In this document: positions 22,860 through 35,519 of the stretch, in pieces
Layout: each line of letters starts with the position of its first letter
Numbering within the stretch: the stretch's first letter is position 1
Assembly: GCF_950295315.1 (NCBI RefSeq)
Contig: NC_080185.1
Span: 43,464,737 to 43,528,736 of the forward strand
Origin: Erinaceus europaeus
Taxonomy: Eukaryota; Chordata; Mammalia; Eulipotyphla; Erinaceidae
Direction of reading: 5' to 3'
DNA: 64,000 nucleotides
Program-made: the position numbers and the translations under genes
The notes under the pieces: model-generated
Databases searched by the model: none
The model's input: the letters and a program-made list of their open reading frames with translations, nothing else
What the model was told of the DNA's origin: nothing

Positions 22860-23100
22860 GACATCCTGGCTCTGCAGCTCCCCACCCAAAGCACTGGTTG
22901 ATCCCTCCCATGCCAGGTTCACACACAACCAGGTTTCTCAAGGTCGTTCTCCTTGGTGTCCCCTACTCCCCCCTCCCACATATCTGGATAGCTGATGCCT
23001 TCATTTTCTCTAGGACTCTGGTCAAATGGCATCTGACCAGCAAGGTCATCTTCTCTGACAGCTTCTAATATGAACAAAACTCCTTATCATTTCTTCATTC
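22860..23100 (+). repeat. L2 3'-end remnant
   Basis: acatatctggatagctgatg, actctggtcaaatggcatct and agcaaggtcatcttctctga follow the L2 3' consensus. A minus-strand tRNA SINE with an ATTT tail follows from 23120. Confidence 0.6.
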
Positions 23101-23122
23101 GCCTCCACTATATTTTGGTACT

Positions 23123-23157
<35 letters not shown>

Positions 23158-23404
23158 TTTTACCAGAGCACTGCTAAACTCTGGCATATGGTGGTGGTGT
23201 GGGAGACTGAAGCTGGGACCTCAGGCATGAGAGTCTGTTGGCATAACCATTATGCTATCTACCTCCCCACCCATATTTTCTTTATAGCACTTTAGCACCA
23301 CTTGACAGGATACATATTTGACATGATATAATAGCTATCAAACTTTTTTAAAAAAAGTCTCAATTGCTATTGTCCATCTGCCTCCACAAGAAAATAAGCC
23401 CTCG

Positions 23405-23700
23405 GGGTTTGGGCAGTGGTGCACCAGGTCAAGGGCACATAGTACAAAGGCAGGGACCGAGCAAGGATCCTAGTTCGAGCCCCAAGCTCCCCACCTGTGT
23501 GGGAGGGGGTGGGGGGTCACTTTGCAAGTGGTGAAGCAGGTCTGCAGGTGTGTATCTTTCTCCCTTTATATCGCCCCTCCTGTTCTCAATTTCTCTCTGC
23601 CTTATCCAAACAAAACAAACAAACAAACACGGCTGCCAGAAACAGTAGATTCATAGTGCAGATACTGAGCCCCAGCGATAACCCTGGAGGAAGAAAGGGA
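23405..23700 (+). mobile_element. Long SINE with secondary tail
   Basis: gtttgggcagtggtgcacca to cgataaccctggaggaagaa. A (GA)n/(GAAA)n array has grown from its tail at 23690-23770. Confidence 0.75.
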
Positions 23701-23703
23701 GAG

Positions 23704-23760
<57 letters not shown>

Positions 23761-23929
23761 AAGAAAGGGAGAAAGAAAGAGCAGGGAGAAGGAAGGAAAG
23801 GAGAGAAGGAGGGAGGAAGGGAGGAAACATGCTCTTCAATAAGACAACTTGTTTGTTTGTTTGTTTTATTTACAATCCCACTGTTCAGAATATATTCCCA
23901 AATAAGAAATCATGAACACAATGAAGACT

Positions 23930-24080
23930 GTAGAGCAGATATCCTGTCTCATTTCAGCCTGACAACTACCCAACAGGATGGATATTAATGTCCTTCCTCT
24001 GGGACAGATGAGAAAAACAAAGATTTGGAACTTTAAGTCAGTCACAGAGTTAGGAACAGATGCTGATCTCTGAAAATACA
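23930..24080 (-). repeat. MIR-type remnant
   Basis: acaactacccaacaggatgg, gggacagatgagaaaaacaa and aagtcagtcacagagtta fit the MIR core and 3' part (with substitutions). Ancient. Confidence 0.55.
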
Positions 24081-24090
24081 GACACAGACA

Positions 24091-24092
24091 CA

Positions 24093-24128
<36 letters not shown>
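24091..24128. repeat. (CA)n microsatellite
   Basis: About 19 CA units, preceded by (CAGA) units. Confidence 0.95.
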
Positions 24129-24130
<2 letters not shown>

Positions 24131-24508
24131 TTTAAGTTATAGATCTCTCTGGAAGAAATGAACATGTTTTCTGATTTCTGAGACAATCATTGAGCAATAA
24201 CAAGTGTCCCAAATGGAATCCAGTAAGGACTTCGTTTAAAATCAGAATCTCAAAGGGCCAATGGTGGGTTGGTTACCAGGTAGAACACACATGCTACCAT
24301 GTACGAGGAACAAGGTTCAAGTCCCTGAGCCGTGCCTGCATGGGGAAAGCTTTACCAGTGGTAAAGCAGATAAAGGTGACTTCCTTGCTCTCTGCCTGTC
24401 TTTCTCTCTGTGTCTCTCACCCTCTATCAAAGAGAGAAAAGAGGAAGAAATGGGCATCAGAAATGGTGGAGGCATGCAGGCACCACGTCTCACTAATAAT
24501 TCTGAGGG

Positions 24509-24510
<2 letters not shown>

Positions 24511-24554
<44 letters not shown>
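24511..24554. repeat. (CA)n microsatellite
   Basis: About 22 CA units at the end of a SINE tail (24256-24510). Confidence 0.95.
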
Positions 24555-24556
<2 letters not shown>

Positions 24557-25023
24557 CACTTGCCATGATTATAGCAACCAAAGGGCAACAACGTAAGAAG
24601 AATGTTACATTCAACTCGGCTGTGACCTGCACCCATTTTTAACAGTTAGGATACACACAGAATCTCAGATTCTCCAGACACTTGGCACACCATCTCTGAA
24701 CATGCTAGCCCGCTTGAAGACCAGTGACTAGATTTCTCTCTCCTTAGTTAGCCTGTTTGACTATCTTTCCCCACTCCCTAGGCACAGAAAGCATTTCAAG
24801 TGCTACTCCAAGCAAAGGTGACTGCCATGTTGCCTGCCCACCCACCCCCCCAGCATTCTCTGCTTTGATTGGATAGTCCGCAGGAAGAGCGGAGATGCCT
24901 GGGAGATGTATTTCTGGAAGTGCGAGGAACATTTTTTCCCCTTGAGAAAAAGGGCTGAGCTTAGCAAACCCTGTTTCTCCACTGCCACTGGATGGGAAAG
25001 TGCATCCTAGAAAGTGTTCCTTC

Positions 25024-25258
25024 GGTAGCACAGCGGGTTAAGCGCAGGTGGCACAAAGCACAAGGACCGACTCAAGGATCCTGGTTCGAGCCCCCCCCAC
25101 TCCCCACCTGCAGGGGGGTCACTTCACAGGCGGCAAAGCAGGTCTGCAGGTGTCTATCCTTCTCTCCCCCTCTCTGTGGAGACATTTCTCTCTGTTCTAC
25201 CCAACAACGATGACATCAGTAACAACAACAATAAAACAACAAGGTCAACAAAAGGGAA

Positions 25259-25297
<39 letters not shown>

Positions 25298-25307
25298 AAT
25301 ATTTTAA
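25024..25307 (+). mobile_element. Long SINE lacking the first ~12 bp
   Basis: Starts at ggtagcacagcgggttaagc. Perfect 13-bp target duplication aaagtgttccttc at 25011-25023 and 25308-25320. The tail is (AAAT)12. The 5' truncation removes gggagtcgggc. Confidence 0.92.
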
Positions 25308-25420
25308 AAAGTGTTCCTTCAAGGTTTCATGGCCCAGAGGATTGTAAAGTGTTTGATTCCAAACCACCACCCCCCAACACATACACACACGCAGACTAAA
25401 TTGTGGCAACAGAAAAATCA

Positions 25421-25633
<213 letters not shown>

Positions 25634-25741
25634 TCACATGCCTTGGAAACCTCTTTACGCACTGTTCCAACACCTAGATTCAACGGCTACAACTACCAGC
25701 AACAGTGGGCATGTAGTCCCATGGTCAGCTGGACTACATAC

Positions 25742-25793
25742 AGTGTGACAAAGCAGCAGGGTACCAGTGTGACAAAGCAGCAGGGTACCAAAG
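25742..25793 (+). repeat. Two-copy 25-bp tandem repeat
   Basis: agtgtgacaaagcagcaggg plus taccc-type end occurs twice in a row. A minimal minisatellite about 185 bp upstream of exon w9. Confidence 0.85.
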
Positions 25794-25848
25794 CCAAGTA
25801 AAATGCAGCCTATACCCAACACACCAAGTGGGTCCCAGGGTACACCTA

Positions 25849-26485
<637 letters not shown>

Positions 26486-26767
26486 CCTTTTAGACAATTT
26501 TGACCTTTTTCCAGAAACGAAATGGAGTGTCACACACAAAGGGATATAAGTGGGAGGAAAGAACCCAGCTTTAGAACAAATCAGTCACCTGGAAATCCCA
26601 AGTCTTTGCAGACCAATACTTTTAATCCAGTATACAACAATTAAAATATACAGTCAACTGTAAAACATTAATTCCCCAACAAAGAAATTTAAAAAAAAAT
26701 TAAAATCAAAACTTTTTTTTTTTGGTTCCGGAAGACAAAATCCAATTCTTAGTTTTGAGAATTGTTA

Positions 26768-27045
26768 CTGCAAGGCTTAGATAGTGGCACACCTGGTAGA
26801 AGGCAAACATTATGCTTGAGGACCCGGGTTTGAGCCCCTGTTCCCGTATGGGAGCATCTATGGGGGGCTTGGGGGGAGCTTCACAAAAGATGGGGCGGTG
26901 CTACAGATGACTCTCCTTGTTCTAACTCTCTTTCACACTGTCTCTCTGTCTTTCACCCTCTCTCTAAACATCATGGGCACCAAGAGTGGTGGAGCTGGGC
27001 AGGCACCGAGGCCCAGAGGCCCCACCTGATAGCAAAAATAAATAC
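26768..27045 (+). mobile_element. Diverged short SINE with secondary tail
   Basis: gcttagatagtggcacacct to aggccccacctgatagcaaa. Sits 260 bp from exon w7. Confidence 0.6.
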
Positions 27046-27308
27046 CTGTTATGCGAAATCAACAGATCTGAGAATACATTGTCACGATGTTGAAAACATT
27101 TCTAGAAATCCTTCAACATTCATTTCCTATTCTCTCTCCCTCCCCCTTCCCCTCCCCTCTCTCTGTCACCCTCTCCCTCTCCCTCTCTCCTGTGGCCCAG
27201 AACCAGTCTTCAGACAGCACCCTGGGTAGATACCCAACCAGCCCAAAGGAATTCCTCTTCTCAACAATTCAACCAAGGTGACTTCACCCCACAAGGACAT
27301 TTTCCTAC

Positions 27309-27430
27309 CTTTCTGGAGTCTGCATCATTGAGGTTCAGGTAGCCGGGAGGAAGATTGGCTGACACAGGCAGCTGCAGTTCAAAGGTGAAGATCCTCCCAT
27401 CCTTCAGCAGTGGAACCCAGGCAAATCCAA
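27309..27430 (-). CDS. DOCK11: DOCK11 exon w7 (end of DHR-1)
   Basis: 122 nt: TT completes Val, then 40 codons starting [16 protein letters not shown] and ending NLNDADSRK. Acceptor tctctatag, donor gtagga. [13 protein letters not shown] is the conserved last strand region of DHR-1. [13 protein letters not shown] is the loop that follows it. No disruption is seen. Confidence 0.96.
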
Positions 27431-28056
27431 CTATAGAGACAATAAGCAACCATGTAGAAAGACACAGAGTGAGCGAGTCACACAAACGCCTAGCTACGGG
27501 GCAGGGCAGGGTACAGCTCTTTCTGGGGTCTGTATGTGGGGGTGTAAGTGGAGGTCATCTGAATACTGGGAATTGAATCTGGATCGAGTCCCACTTCCAA
27601 CCTGATTACGGACACACTGTGTCCTCTATTTCCTTGACTATAACAACAGAAAGAATAGGAGGACCAGCTGGGGGCTCATTCAGTACAGTGCACATGTTAC
27701 CATTCGAGGAGACCTGGGTTCAGGCTCTGGGCCACCACATGGGAGTGTCTGGAGGGAAGAAGAGAGCTTCAGGATAAGTGGGGGAATGGAGAAATGTCCC
27801 TCCTCTCTCTGTCTCTACCTCTCTGTCTTTCACTGTCTAACAAATTAAAAGAAAAAAAAGCCATGAGACTGACACATATCATGTAGGTAATGAGCCCCAG
27901 CAGTCAACCTGGTGACAAGACAGAAAGAAGAGGAGAGGGGGTAGAGGGAAGAGGAAGAAAGAAAACAGAAACAACTTAGAACCTCCAGTCAGTGAGAGAT
28001 CAAAGTGACATAATCCTTTCAAACGCTTTCAAGCTTGGAAAGGTTATCAATGCCTT

Positions 28057-28061
<5 letters not shown>

Positions 28062-28099
<38 letters not shown>

Positions 28100-28110
28100 A
28101 CACACACACC
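28062..28110. repeat. (CA)n microsatellite
   Basis: About 23 CA units with one CT interruption. It abuts inverted-duplication arm A. Confidence 0.95.
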
Positions 28111-28111
28111 C

Positions 28112-28280
28112 CTTGGAAACAACTGACACAAACTTCGTATTGTCCCTGTACAATTGTTCCTCCTCCTCCTCTTACTCTTCTTCTTTCTCTTCCCCTCCTC
28201 CTTCTCCTCCCTCTTCCTCTCCTTCCTCTCCTTCTCCTTCCTTCTTCCCCTCCTTCCTCCTTCCCCTCCTTCCTCTTTCC
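28112..28280 (+). repeat. Inverted duplication arm A (pyrimidine-rich)
   Basis: Begins ccttggaaacaactgacaca, continues through attgtccctgtacaattg, then becomes a long CT-rich tract. It matches the reverse complement of 31219-31352. A (CA)n array abuts it on the left and a (GT)n array on the right. Confidence 0.8.

Positions 28281-28335
<55 letters not shown>
28281..28335. repeat. (TG)n microsatellite
   Basis: About 27 TG units, complementary to the (CA)n 170 bp to its left. Confidence 0.95.
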
Positions 28336-28336
<1 letters not shown>

Positions 28337-28339
28337 ACT

Positions 28340-29065
28340 TTGCTGGACTTTACAAATAGGCATTCAAGAGGATCTCTCCAGGAAAAAAATGTTTAGGCTT
28401 GATCTATCTATCTGTCTCTATCTCCTTAAAAAATGGAGGTTAGGCTTAGGGTTAAGGTTGTTTGTCGTCATGCTGGTAGAATCCAACCTCCCAAGGAAAA
28501 CTTCTCTAGTGTATAATTTGAGGGTTAGAGTTGACATTTCATTCATCCTTTCCATGAAGATTATGAGGGGTAACCTAGTTGCCCAGCACACCACCAAACA
28601 GTGAACAAAGTTCTGCTTTTGTGGAGTTTAAAGAATGACTAGGAAAATGGGCTATCAGTGAGCAAGGGTCTGAGAAATAAAAAAAAAAAGTGTCAGGTGG
28701 TGAGTGGCATTATTCAGAGACAGAAACTAAGAATGGGTATGGGTGGTGCCATGAAGGTGAGGCAGGCGTTTCAAATACATTAGAATAACATAGCAAGGAG
28801 ATAATTATCTTGCGTTGTCCTGTATTTTCCTGTGGGACTGACTCCCAAGCCTATGTCTCTTAATACTTTCTATGATGGCAAGGGCGGTATGTGGGGCACC
28901 ACAGGATACTCCAGCTAGTGACTGACCTCATTTGACTGTCTCCTCCCATACTCTCAGAGACCCAGCCTACTTTACTTCCTGGGCTTGTGCAGTGAGCACT
29001 TAGCAGCCTATGGTTAAAAGTTCATGCTTGTGGTCATCAACCTTGTTCTGGTATATAGAAGTATC
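28340..29065. other. Intron w6-w7, unassigned
   Basis: No repeat recognised except a (TATC) run near 28405. Likewise 29620-30690, which holds only an A14 run (30067) and a G11 run (30309). Confidence 0.4.
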
Positions 29066-29070
29066 TATTG

Positions 29071-29230
29071 GTGGTTTAGGAGGTGGTGCAGTGGATAAAG
29101 CCTTGAACTCTTGGGCATAAGGTCCTGAGTTCAGTCCTTGGCAGGACATGTACCAGAGTTATGTCTGGTTCTTTCTTTCCTCCTATCTTTCTCAATAAAT
29201 AAGTAAAATATTTGAAATAAAATAAATAGA
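29071..29230 (+). mobile_element. ggataaagcc-type SINE
   Basis: taggaggtggtgcagtggat, then ataaagccttgaactcttgg and the (AAAT)n tail. Same family as 1140-1265. Confidence 0.75.
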
Positions 29231-29419
29231 AGTAAAAAAATGGGGGGATGTGAAGGAGGGACCCCACTTCATTCTCAGCTGTGCAAACCTTCCCACAGTC
29301 TGGTGATCACACTGCAATCTACCTGAAGGAATTAAATAATCATTCACTTTTGTCAGTAACTAATCAGGTGTTCGGAATTAAAACTCTAAGCTGAAAGTAT
29401 TACTCAATAGGAATGAAAG

Positions 29420-29615
29420 CAATGGCCACGCAGCAGTGCACCTGGTAGAGCACACACATTACTGTGTGCAAGGACCCAGGTTCAAGCCCCTGGTCCCCGC
29501 TTGCAGGGGAAAAGCTTCATGAGCAGTGGAGCAGCCCTGGCCAGTTTATCTCCTTCTGTCTCCTTGTCTCTCCTTTCCCTCTCAAATTCTGTCTCTATCA
29601 AAAAGAAAACTAAGA
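29420..29615 (+). mobile_element. Short hedgehog SINE
   Basis: gccacgcagcagtgcacctg to ctctatcaaaaagaaaac. Head intact, tail short. Confidence 0.75.
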
Positions 29616-30694
29616 ATGAATGTAACAGGGTAAACGATACTCAGTGTGATATAGCGTGTGAGGGCCTCCCTCGTCAATTGTCGTATGCCAATCAACTGTC
29701 ATGAGTGGTACATAAACAAGTGGTTAAGGATTCAGAGCATTCTCATCCATCCTTACACAATGCAAGCCAACTCTCGGCAGCCATCAACATGTTTCAATTT
29801 TTTTTTCTTTGTACACTAACACAAGGGTCAGGGATTGTGGAAAATCCATGTCCCAAGTCAAGGTGACATTCCATATCTGTCCAAGATAGCAGTCATAAAT
29901 CACTGGGGTAAGCTGTTTTCTTGATTACAGAAGGGCTAAGTAGGATGGAAGAAGCAGACATCGTGTTTATGGATTGAATTCATTGAAAGATGTCTCCCCA
30001 TGCCCCTGCCCAGTCTCTATGTTTCTTAAGAGTTCTACCCCACAGAGCCTCTTGGCTTTCTATTTAAAAAAAAAAAAAAACTCATCGTGTTGGAACTGAA
30101 AAAGCTAGAACCATCGGAGGCTCTTAAGTTGAGTAGTGTCAGTATTTTCCATGATAGCAATTACGTTTGGCTGTAGGCATTTTTTAACTCAGCTGCAAAA
30201 AATAAATAAAAGTTGTCTGGGGCCCAGGTTTTGGCAAATGAGGGAGGGGTGCTGGCTGGAAAGGGCTTTCTAGAGGCACTGCGTTCCGATTCTTTCAAAT
30301 TCTTTGTGGTGGGGGGGGGGGTACGGGGAGGAACAGCGTGTGTGTTTATACTGTGAACACAAATCTGGCTAGAAGGCTCTCATTCACGTGTTTCCTTTGG
30401 CAGATGCTTGAATGCTGAATAGACGGCTAATATGCTGATCTCTCTGAGGCTGAGTGGCTTTCTCCACTCTGAAGCCTGGTGAAGGGTGTCTTTTCAAGGA
30501 CAACTTCAGAAAGGACTTACTAAGGCTCCTTTGTAGCAAGAGCAAGGACGGTTAACACGAGGGGAGAAAGGCCTATTGAAAATGACTCCACTGAAGCAGT
30601 TAAACTGAAGAGGAGACAACTGGGCAAAGGTTTCCAAGTCCAGAAAATATGGGGAGAAAATAATACCTTTCTTGTCCTTGGGTAACAGCCGTGC

Positions 30695-31215
30695 CTCAGG
30701 GCTGAGTGGTGGTAAACCTAGTAGAGTATATGCATTATAGTGCACAAGGACCTGGGTTCAAACCTCAGGTCCCCACCTGCAGGGGAGGAAGCTTCACAAG
30801 TGGTGAAGCAGGGCTGCAGGTGTCTCTACTTCTCTCTCCCTCCCACCCTCTCTCCTTCTCCCTTCTCAATTTCTCGGTCTTGCCAAATAAAAATAAAATA
30901 AATCTATAATAAAAGGAAAGAAGAGGGAGTTGGGTGGTAGTGCATCAGTTTAAGTGCCATGGTGCAAAGCACAAGGACCGGCGTAAGGATCTCAGATCGA
31001 ACCCCCGGCTCCCCACCTGCAGGGGAGTCGCTTCACAGGTGGTGAAGCAGGTCTGCAGGTGTCTATCTTTCTTTCCTCCTCTCTGTCTTCCCCTCCTCTC
31101 TCCATTTCTCTCTGTTCTATCCAACAACGACGACAACAGTAACTACAACAACAATGAAAAACAAGGGCAACAAAAGGGAAAATAAACAAACAAATATATA
31201 TATATATATATATAT
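30695..31215 (+). mobile_element. Short SINE then long SINE
   Basis: 30695-30910 (ggctgagtggtggtaaacct) and 30925-31200 (gggagttgggtggtagtgca) are adjacent. A (TA)n run ends the second. Its flanks aaaaggaaagaagagg / aaaggaaagagg show that it inserted into the edge of inverted-duplication arm B. Confidence 0.85.
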
Positions 31216-31218
31216 CAA

Positions 31219-31352
31219 AAAAAGGAAAGAGGAAGGAGGGGAAGAAGGAAGGAGAAGGAGAAGGAGAGGAAGAAGAAGAGGAAGAGGAGGAGGAGAAACA
31301 AGTAACTATACAGGGACAATATGAAGTGTGTGTCAGTTGTTTCCAAGGTATG
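31219..31352 (-). repeat. Inverted duplication arm B (purine-rich)
   Basis: A GA-rich tract followed by tacagggacaatatgaag and gtcagttgtttccaagg is the reverse complement of 28112-28280, apart from indels within the simple repeat. Both arms lie in the intron between w6 and w7, about 3 kb apart. Confidence 0.8.
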
Positions 31353-31666
31353 AAACCACTTATAGCTGGATTGTTAAAGCTTACCTCTGTTTAGACCAGC
31401 ATAGGAACAGTCACTTGTCCCCCAGTCACATGTACTATCATGGGTTTGCACGGTTCTGCCTAATATGTTCTTAACCATTGAGGGTGCTCTCTTGAACCCA
31501 TGATGATTCTCACGGGCACTGTGAAATAGAACCTCTTGCCCACAAAGGGAATTTCCAGATCTGTGGCTCTGCTTCTTGCTCAGCCTCACCCAAGCATCCA
31601 CCTAGCAACTCAAAATCAATGTCTGTCCCCCCACCCACAGTCCCGCCACTTAATAAGATCTTCTTA

Positions 31667-32320
31667 CAGGGTGGGCAGTGGCACACTGGTTAAGTGCACA
31701 AGTTACCATGTACAAGCACCCAGGCTTAAGCCCTTGCTCCCCAGCTGTAGGGGGAGGGGGGGTGCTTCAGAAGTGGTGATTTGGAAGCCGGGCCAGTGGC
31801 ACAGCAGGTTAAGCGCACATGGTGGGAAGTGCAAGGACTCCGGTTCTAGCCCCAGTTCCCCATCTGAAGGGGGGGGGTCACTTCATGAGCAGTGAAGCAG
31901 GCCTGCAAGTGTCTGTCTCTACCCGTCTGTCTTCCCCTCTTCTCTCGATTTCTCTCTATCCTATCCAGCAGCAATGACAGCAGTAGCAATAGCGATAACA
32001 ACAACAAGGGCAACAAAAGGGAAAAAAATGGCCTCCAGGAGCAGTGGATTTGTAGTGCAGGCACTGAGCCCCAGTGATAACTCTGGAGGCAAAAAAAAAA
32101 AAAGAAAGAAAAGCAAAAGATACGGAAGTGGTGACTTATAAAAGTACCGCAGGTGTCTCTATCTCTGTCTCCTCCTCCCTTCTCAATTTCTCTTTGTCCT
32201 ATCAAAAAAAAAAAAAAAAAGAGGGAACAAAAAGATAAAAAAAAAAAGGCCACCCGGAGGAGTGGATTCATAGCGCCAGCACCTAGCTCCATTGATAATC
32301 CTGGAACCCTGGTGGCCGAA
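31667..32320 (+). mobile_element. Long SINE nested in a short SINE
   Basis: Outer SINE 31667-31785 and 32115-32320. Inner long SINE 31786-32110 with gaagccgggccagtggcaca and the secondary tail. Target duplication gaagtggtgattt / gaagtggtgactt. Confidence 0.85.
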
Positions 32321-32439
32321 AACAAACCAACCTTCTTTCCAGTTTGGAAGCATCAGGACTAACTCAGACTCACTCCTCTGGCGGGTGTGAGATAGCTTTT
32401 ATCTGCCCTTCTATTGGTCTCTGTTCCCTGCTTCTGCTG

Positions 32440-32690
32440 CAGTGCCATTCCTCCCTTTCCTGGGTCTTTGTAATAGCCTCCTAACTGGTGTTCTCTCCTT
32501 CCTTCCCTCTTCCTGACCCAGCTCACCTTGCCCAACATACTGTGGCTGCATGGGATTTGCTGCAAAAACAGCTCTTTCGGGTGTTTATGCTCTTCACAAC
32601 TTCCACCACGGTGGCAGGATAAAATCAAATTTGCATCCTGGTATGGCATTCAAGGATTTCCACAATCCTTGAGCCTCTATTTCTCTTTTT
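32440..32690 (+). repeat. L2 remnant
   Basis: tttgtaatagcctcctaact, ggcaggataaaatcaaattt and tatggcattcaaggatttcc fit the L2 consensus (tggcattcaaggccctcca). Ends at a minus-strand long SINE. Confidence 0.65.
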
Positions 32691-32699
32691 CCTTTTTGT

Positions 32700-33230
32700 T
32701 TTTGTTAAATATTTATTTATTTATTTATTTACTTATTCCCTTTTGTTGCCCTTATTGTTTTTTATTGTTGTAGTTATTATTGTTGTTATTGATGTTGTTG
32801 TTGTTGGATAGGAGAGAAATGGAGAGAGGAGGGGAAGACAGAGAGGGGGAGAGAAAGACACCTGCAAACCTGCTTCACCTCCTGTGAAGTGACTCCCCTG
32901 CAGGTGGGGAGCCAGGGGCTTGAACCAGAATCCTTATGCCGGTCCTTGCACTTCATGCCAAACTGCACTTAACCCGCTGCGCTACCGCCCGACTCCCTGT
33001 TTTTTTTCCCCTTTTTTAACCTTTTTTTAAAAACATATTTTTAATAGAGACAGAGAGAAATCATGAGGGAAGGCGGAGATAGAGAAGAAGAGAGATAGAG
33101 AGATACTTTTAGACCAGCTTCATCACTCATGAAGCTTTCCCCTGCAGGTGGGGACTGGGGGACGGCTTGAACCTGGGTCCTTACACGTGGTAACACGTAG
33201 GCTCAATCAGGTGCATCAGTGCCAGGCCAT
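32700..33230 (-). mobile_element. Long SINE and short SINE, minus strand
   Basis: 32700-32998 long type (tcccttttgttgcccttatt to gctaccgcccgactccc). 33035-33230 short type (agagacagagagaaatcatg to caggtgcatcagtgcc). Confidence 0.85.
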
Positions 33231-33257
33231 ATGACCCTCCTCTTAAACCAAACATTC

Positions 33258-33259
<2 letters not shown>

Positions 33260-33303
<44 letters not shown>
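33260..33303. repeat. (CA)n microsatellite
   Basis: About 21 CA units. Confidence 0.95.
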
Positions 33304-33307
<4 letters not shown>

Positions 33308-33319
33308 CCCAGCACTCTC

Positions 33320-33560
33320 TGCTTTGGTCCTATGGAACTCCTTGTGGACACCAAATGCCTCTGGACAATCTGTTCCTTTCTCCTGGAAGCTTCTAGACTC
33401 ATGCTGTCATTGTATTACACAACTCTACTCCACCCTTTCAGGCCTTACCCAAACATCATCTCCTCCTGGAAGCCTTCCCTGATTTCCAGCCACTGAAATT
33501 TATTCCAACTGGAGTAATAACTCATCCTGCTTGGCCATCCCTTAGCACAATTTCCTTGGA
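33320..33560 (+). repeat. L2 3' remnant
   Basis: tacccaaacatcatctcctc and ctggaagccttccctgattt match the L2 end (aaatgtcacctcctccatgaagccttccctga). Sits between a (CA)n array and a minus-strand long SINE. Confidence 0.7.
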
Positions 33561-33579
33561 AACGCCTACTTTCTTTCTT

Positions 33580-33893
33580 TCTTTTGCCTCCAGGTTTATT
33601 GCTGGGTCTTGGTGCCTGCACTACGAATCGACCACTCCTGGAGGCCATTTTTCCCATTTTGGTGCCCTTGTTGTCATTGCTTTTGTTGTTGTTGGATAGG
33701 ACAGAGAGAAATCGAGATGGGGAGACAGAGAGGGGGGAAAGAAATACAGACACCTGCAGCCCTGCTTCACTACCTGTGAAGTGATCCTCCCCCCACAGGT
33801 GGGGAGCCAAGGACTTGAACCAGGATCCTTAAGCTGGGCCTTGTGCTTTGTGCCATGTACGCTTAACCCGCTGCGCTACTGCCTGACCCCCCT
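33580..33893 (-). mobile_element. Long SINE with secondary tail, minus strand
   Basis: tttgcctccaggtttattgc to gcgctactgcctgacccccc, so the secondary tail is present and read in reverse. Confidence 0.88.
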
Positions 33894-33909
33894 GAACGTC
33901 TTTATTTTC

Positions 33910-34065
33910 TTTTTTTTAAAGATTTTATTTATTTATTAATGGAAAAGATAGAAGGAGAGGAAGAAAGAACCAGACACCACTTTGGTTCATGTGCAGCTGG
34001 GGACTAAACTCAGGACCTCATGCTTGAGAGAACAATGCTTTATGCACTGGACCACAAAATGTCTA
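33910..34065 (-). mobile_element. ggataaagc-type SINE, minus strand
   Basis: aaagattttatttatttatt tail side; head side gctttatgcactggaccaca. Confidence 0.7.
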
Positions 34066-34429
34066 CTTTTTTTTTTTTTTTACAAGTACTACAGCCTTTA
34101 TTTCTCAATTGTTAAGTTGTTCTGTGAGATTTGCTATCTCCTTTGGCTCTCACTCTGATTTAGAAAAATCACATTAGCTGTCAATTAGAAATGCAGGGAG
34201 GAATTCACCCAAAGAATCAAATGAATAACTTTTGATGAAAAACAATTATTTTTGCTCTAGAATTTTAGATAGCAAAAGTTGGGCAGGTTCTCAAGTAACT
34301 TCAATGATTTGTTTTTATTCAATGACAGTTAACATTGATATTTAGTCTTTGTAACACTGAACTAAGAAGTTATTTATAATTTTTTCTTGTAATTTTACTC
34401 TTGCATCATAGACATTTCTTCTTTGATTC

Positions 34430-34990
34430 TACCCCACCAGGGAAAAATAGAAACAGGTTAGGGGTATGGATCAACTTGCCAATGTCCATTTCCAGAGGAG
34501 ATTACAAGAAGCCAAAACTCCTAGCTTCTGCTCCCCAAAAAGAATTTTGGTCCACATTCCCAAAGGGGTAAATGATAGGGGAAGATAACCAGAGGGTTCT
34601 GAAACTCATTTCCACCAGGACCCAAAGAATCTTGTTTGTATACCGTCACTGAAAGGGAAGTGAATCTGGAAAATAGAGTCAGGAATTGTTTCTCGTATCT
34701 GAGAGAGAAGAGGAAAAAAGGAAGAGTACTCAGAAGTAGTTATAGCTGTAAGTGTGACTTTAAAAGAAAGTGAAGGTAGGATTGTACAAAAAAAATGGGC
34801 AAAAAAGATAGACAGACAGACAAATAGGTAGGTAGATAGAGATATGGAGTCAACCCACATTTATGTCCTTTGGAGAACAGTTTTCAATGGAGGAAATGGG
34901 TACACAGACCTCTGGAAGTAGATAAGAGTGTGGAATTGTACCCCCTTTATCTTATAATTTTGTAAATCAACATTAAATCACTAATTAAAA
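34430..34990 (+). mobile_element. Diverged relative of the ~1-kb poly(A) element
   Basis: Shares the block order (caccagggaaaaatagaaac, gtatggatcaacttgcc, ggaattgtacccc) but has an extra ~300-bp middle section not seen in the short copies. Ends attaaatcactaatta. An older subfamily shared with 49995-50500. Confidence 0.6.
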
Positions 34991-34999
34991 AAATGTCTA

Positions 35000-35282
35000 C
35001 TTTTTAAAAAAAATTTATACCTACTTATTCCCTTTTGTTCTCCTTGTTGTTCTATTGTAGTTACTATTGATGTCGTTGTTGCTGGATAGGACAGAGAGAA
35101 ATGGAGAGGAGGGGAAAACAGAGAGGGGGAGGGAAAGACAGACACCTGCAGACCTGCTTCACTGCCTGTGAAGCAGCTCCCTTCTAAGTGGGGAGCCGGG
35201 GGCTCCAACCGGGATACTGACGCGGGTCCATGCGCTTTGCGCCACCTGCGCTTAACCTGCTGCACTACCGCCCGACCCCCCA
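35000..35282 (-). mobile_element. Long SINE, minus strand
   Basis: attcccttttgttctccttg to gcactaccgcccgaccccc. The repeated aaaatgtctac/aaaatgtctcc on each side is the target duplication. Confidence 0.88.
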
Positions 35283-35519
35283 AAATGTCTCCTTTTTATG
35301 TTGGATCACAGTTGTCTCCTTTCTTCTGCCAGACCATATGCTCACTTGAGAAGAGCTCTCTGGGAATCTAGAGCAGCTACTTCAGCATCTTGCACTTAAT
35401 AACTATGCAAACATATATGCTGAATGTATAAATGCACAAGTACATTTAAGATTGATCCAGGCTAGCTTTCATCTGAATCCTAGAGCATGCTGACATCTTT
35501 ATGTATTTAAATTTATGTA

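Noticed and set aside
25742..25793. 25-bp tandem repeat as a regulatory operator
   Set aside because: Only two copies, with no known binding motif. A simple replication slippage product is the plainer reading.
28035..28604. 189-residue open frame (His-Thr)n ... (Cys-Val)n
   Set aside because: Made of CA, CT and TG simple repeats.
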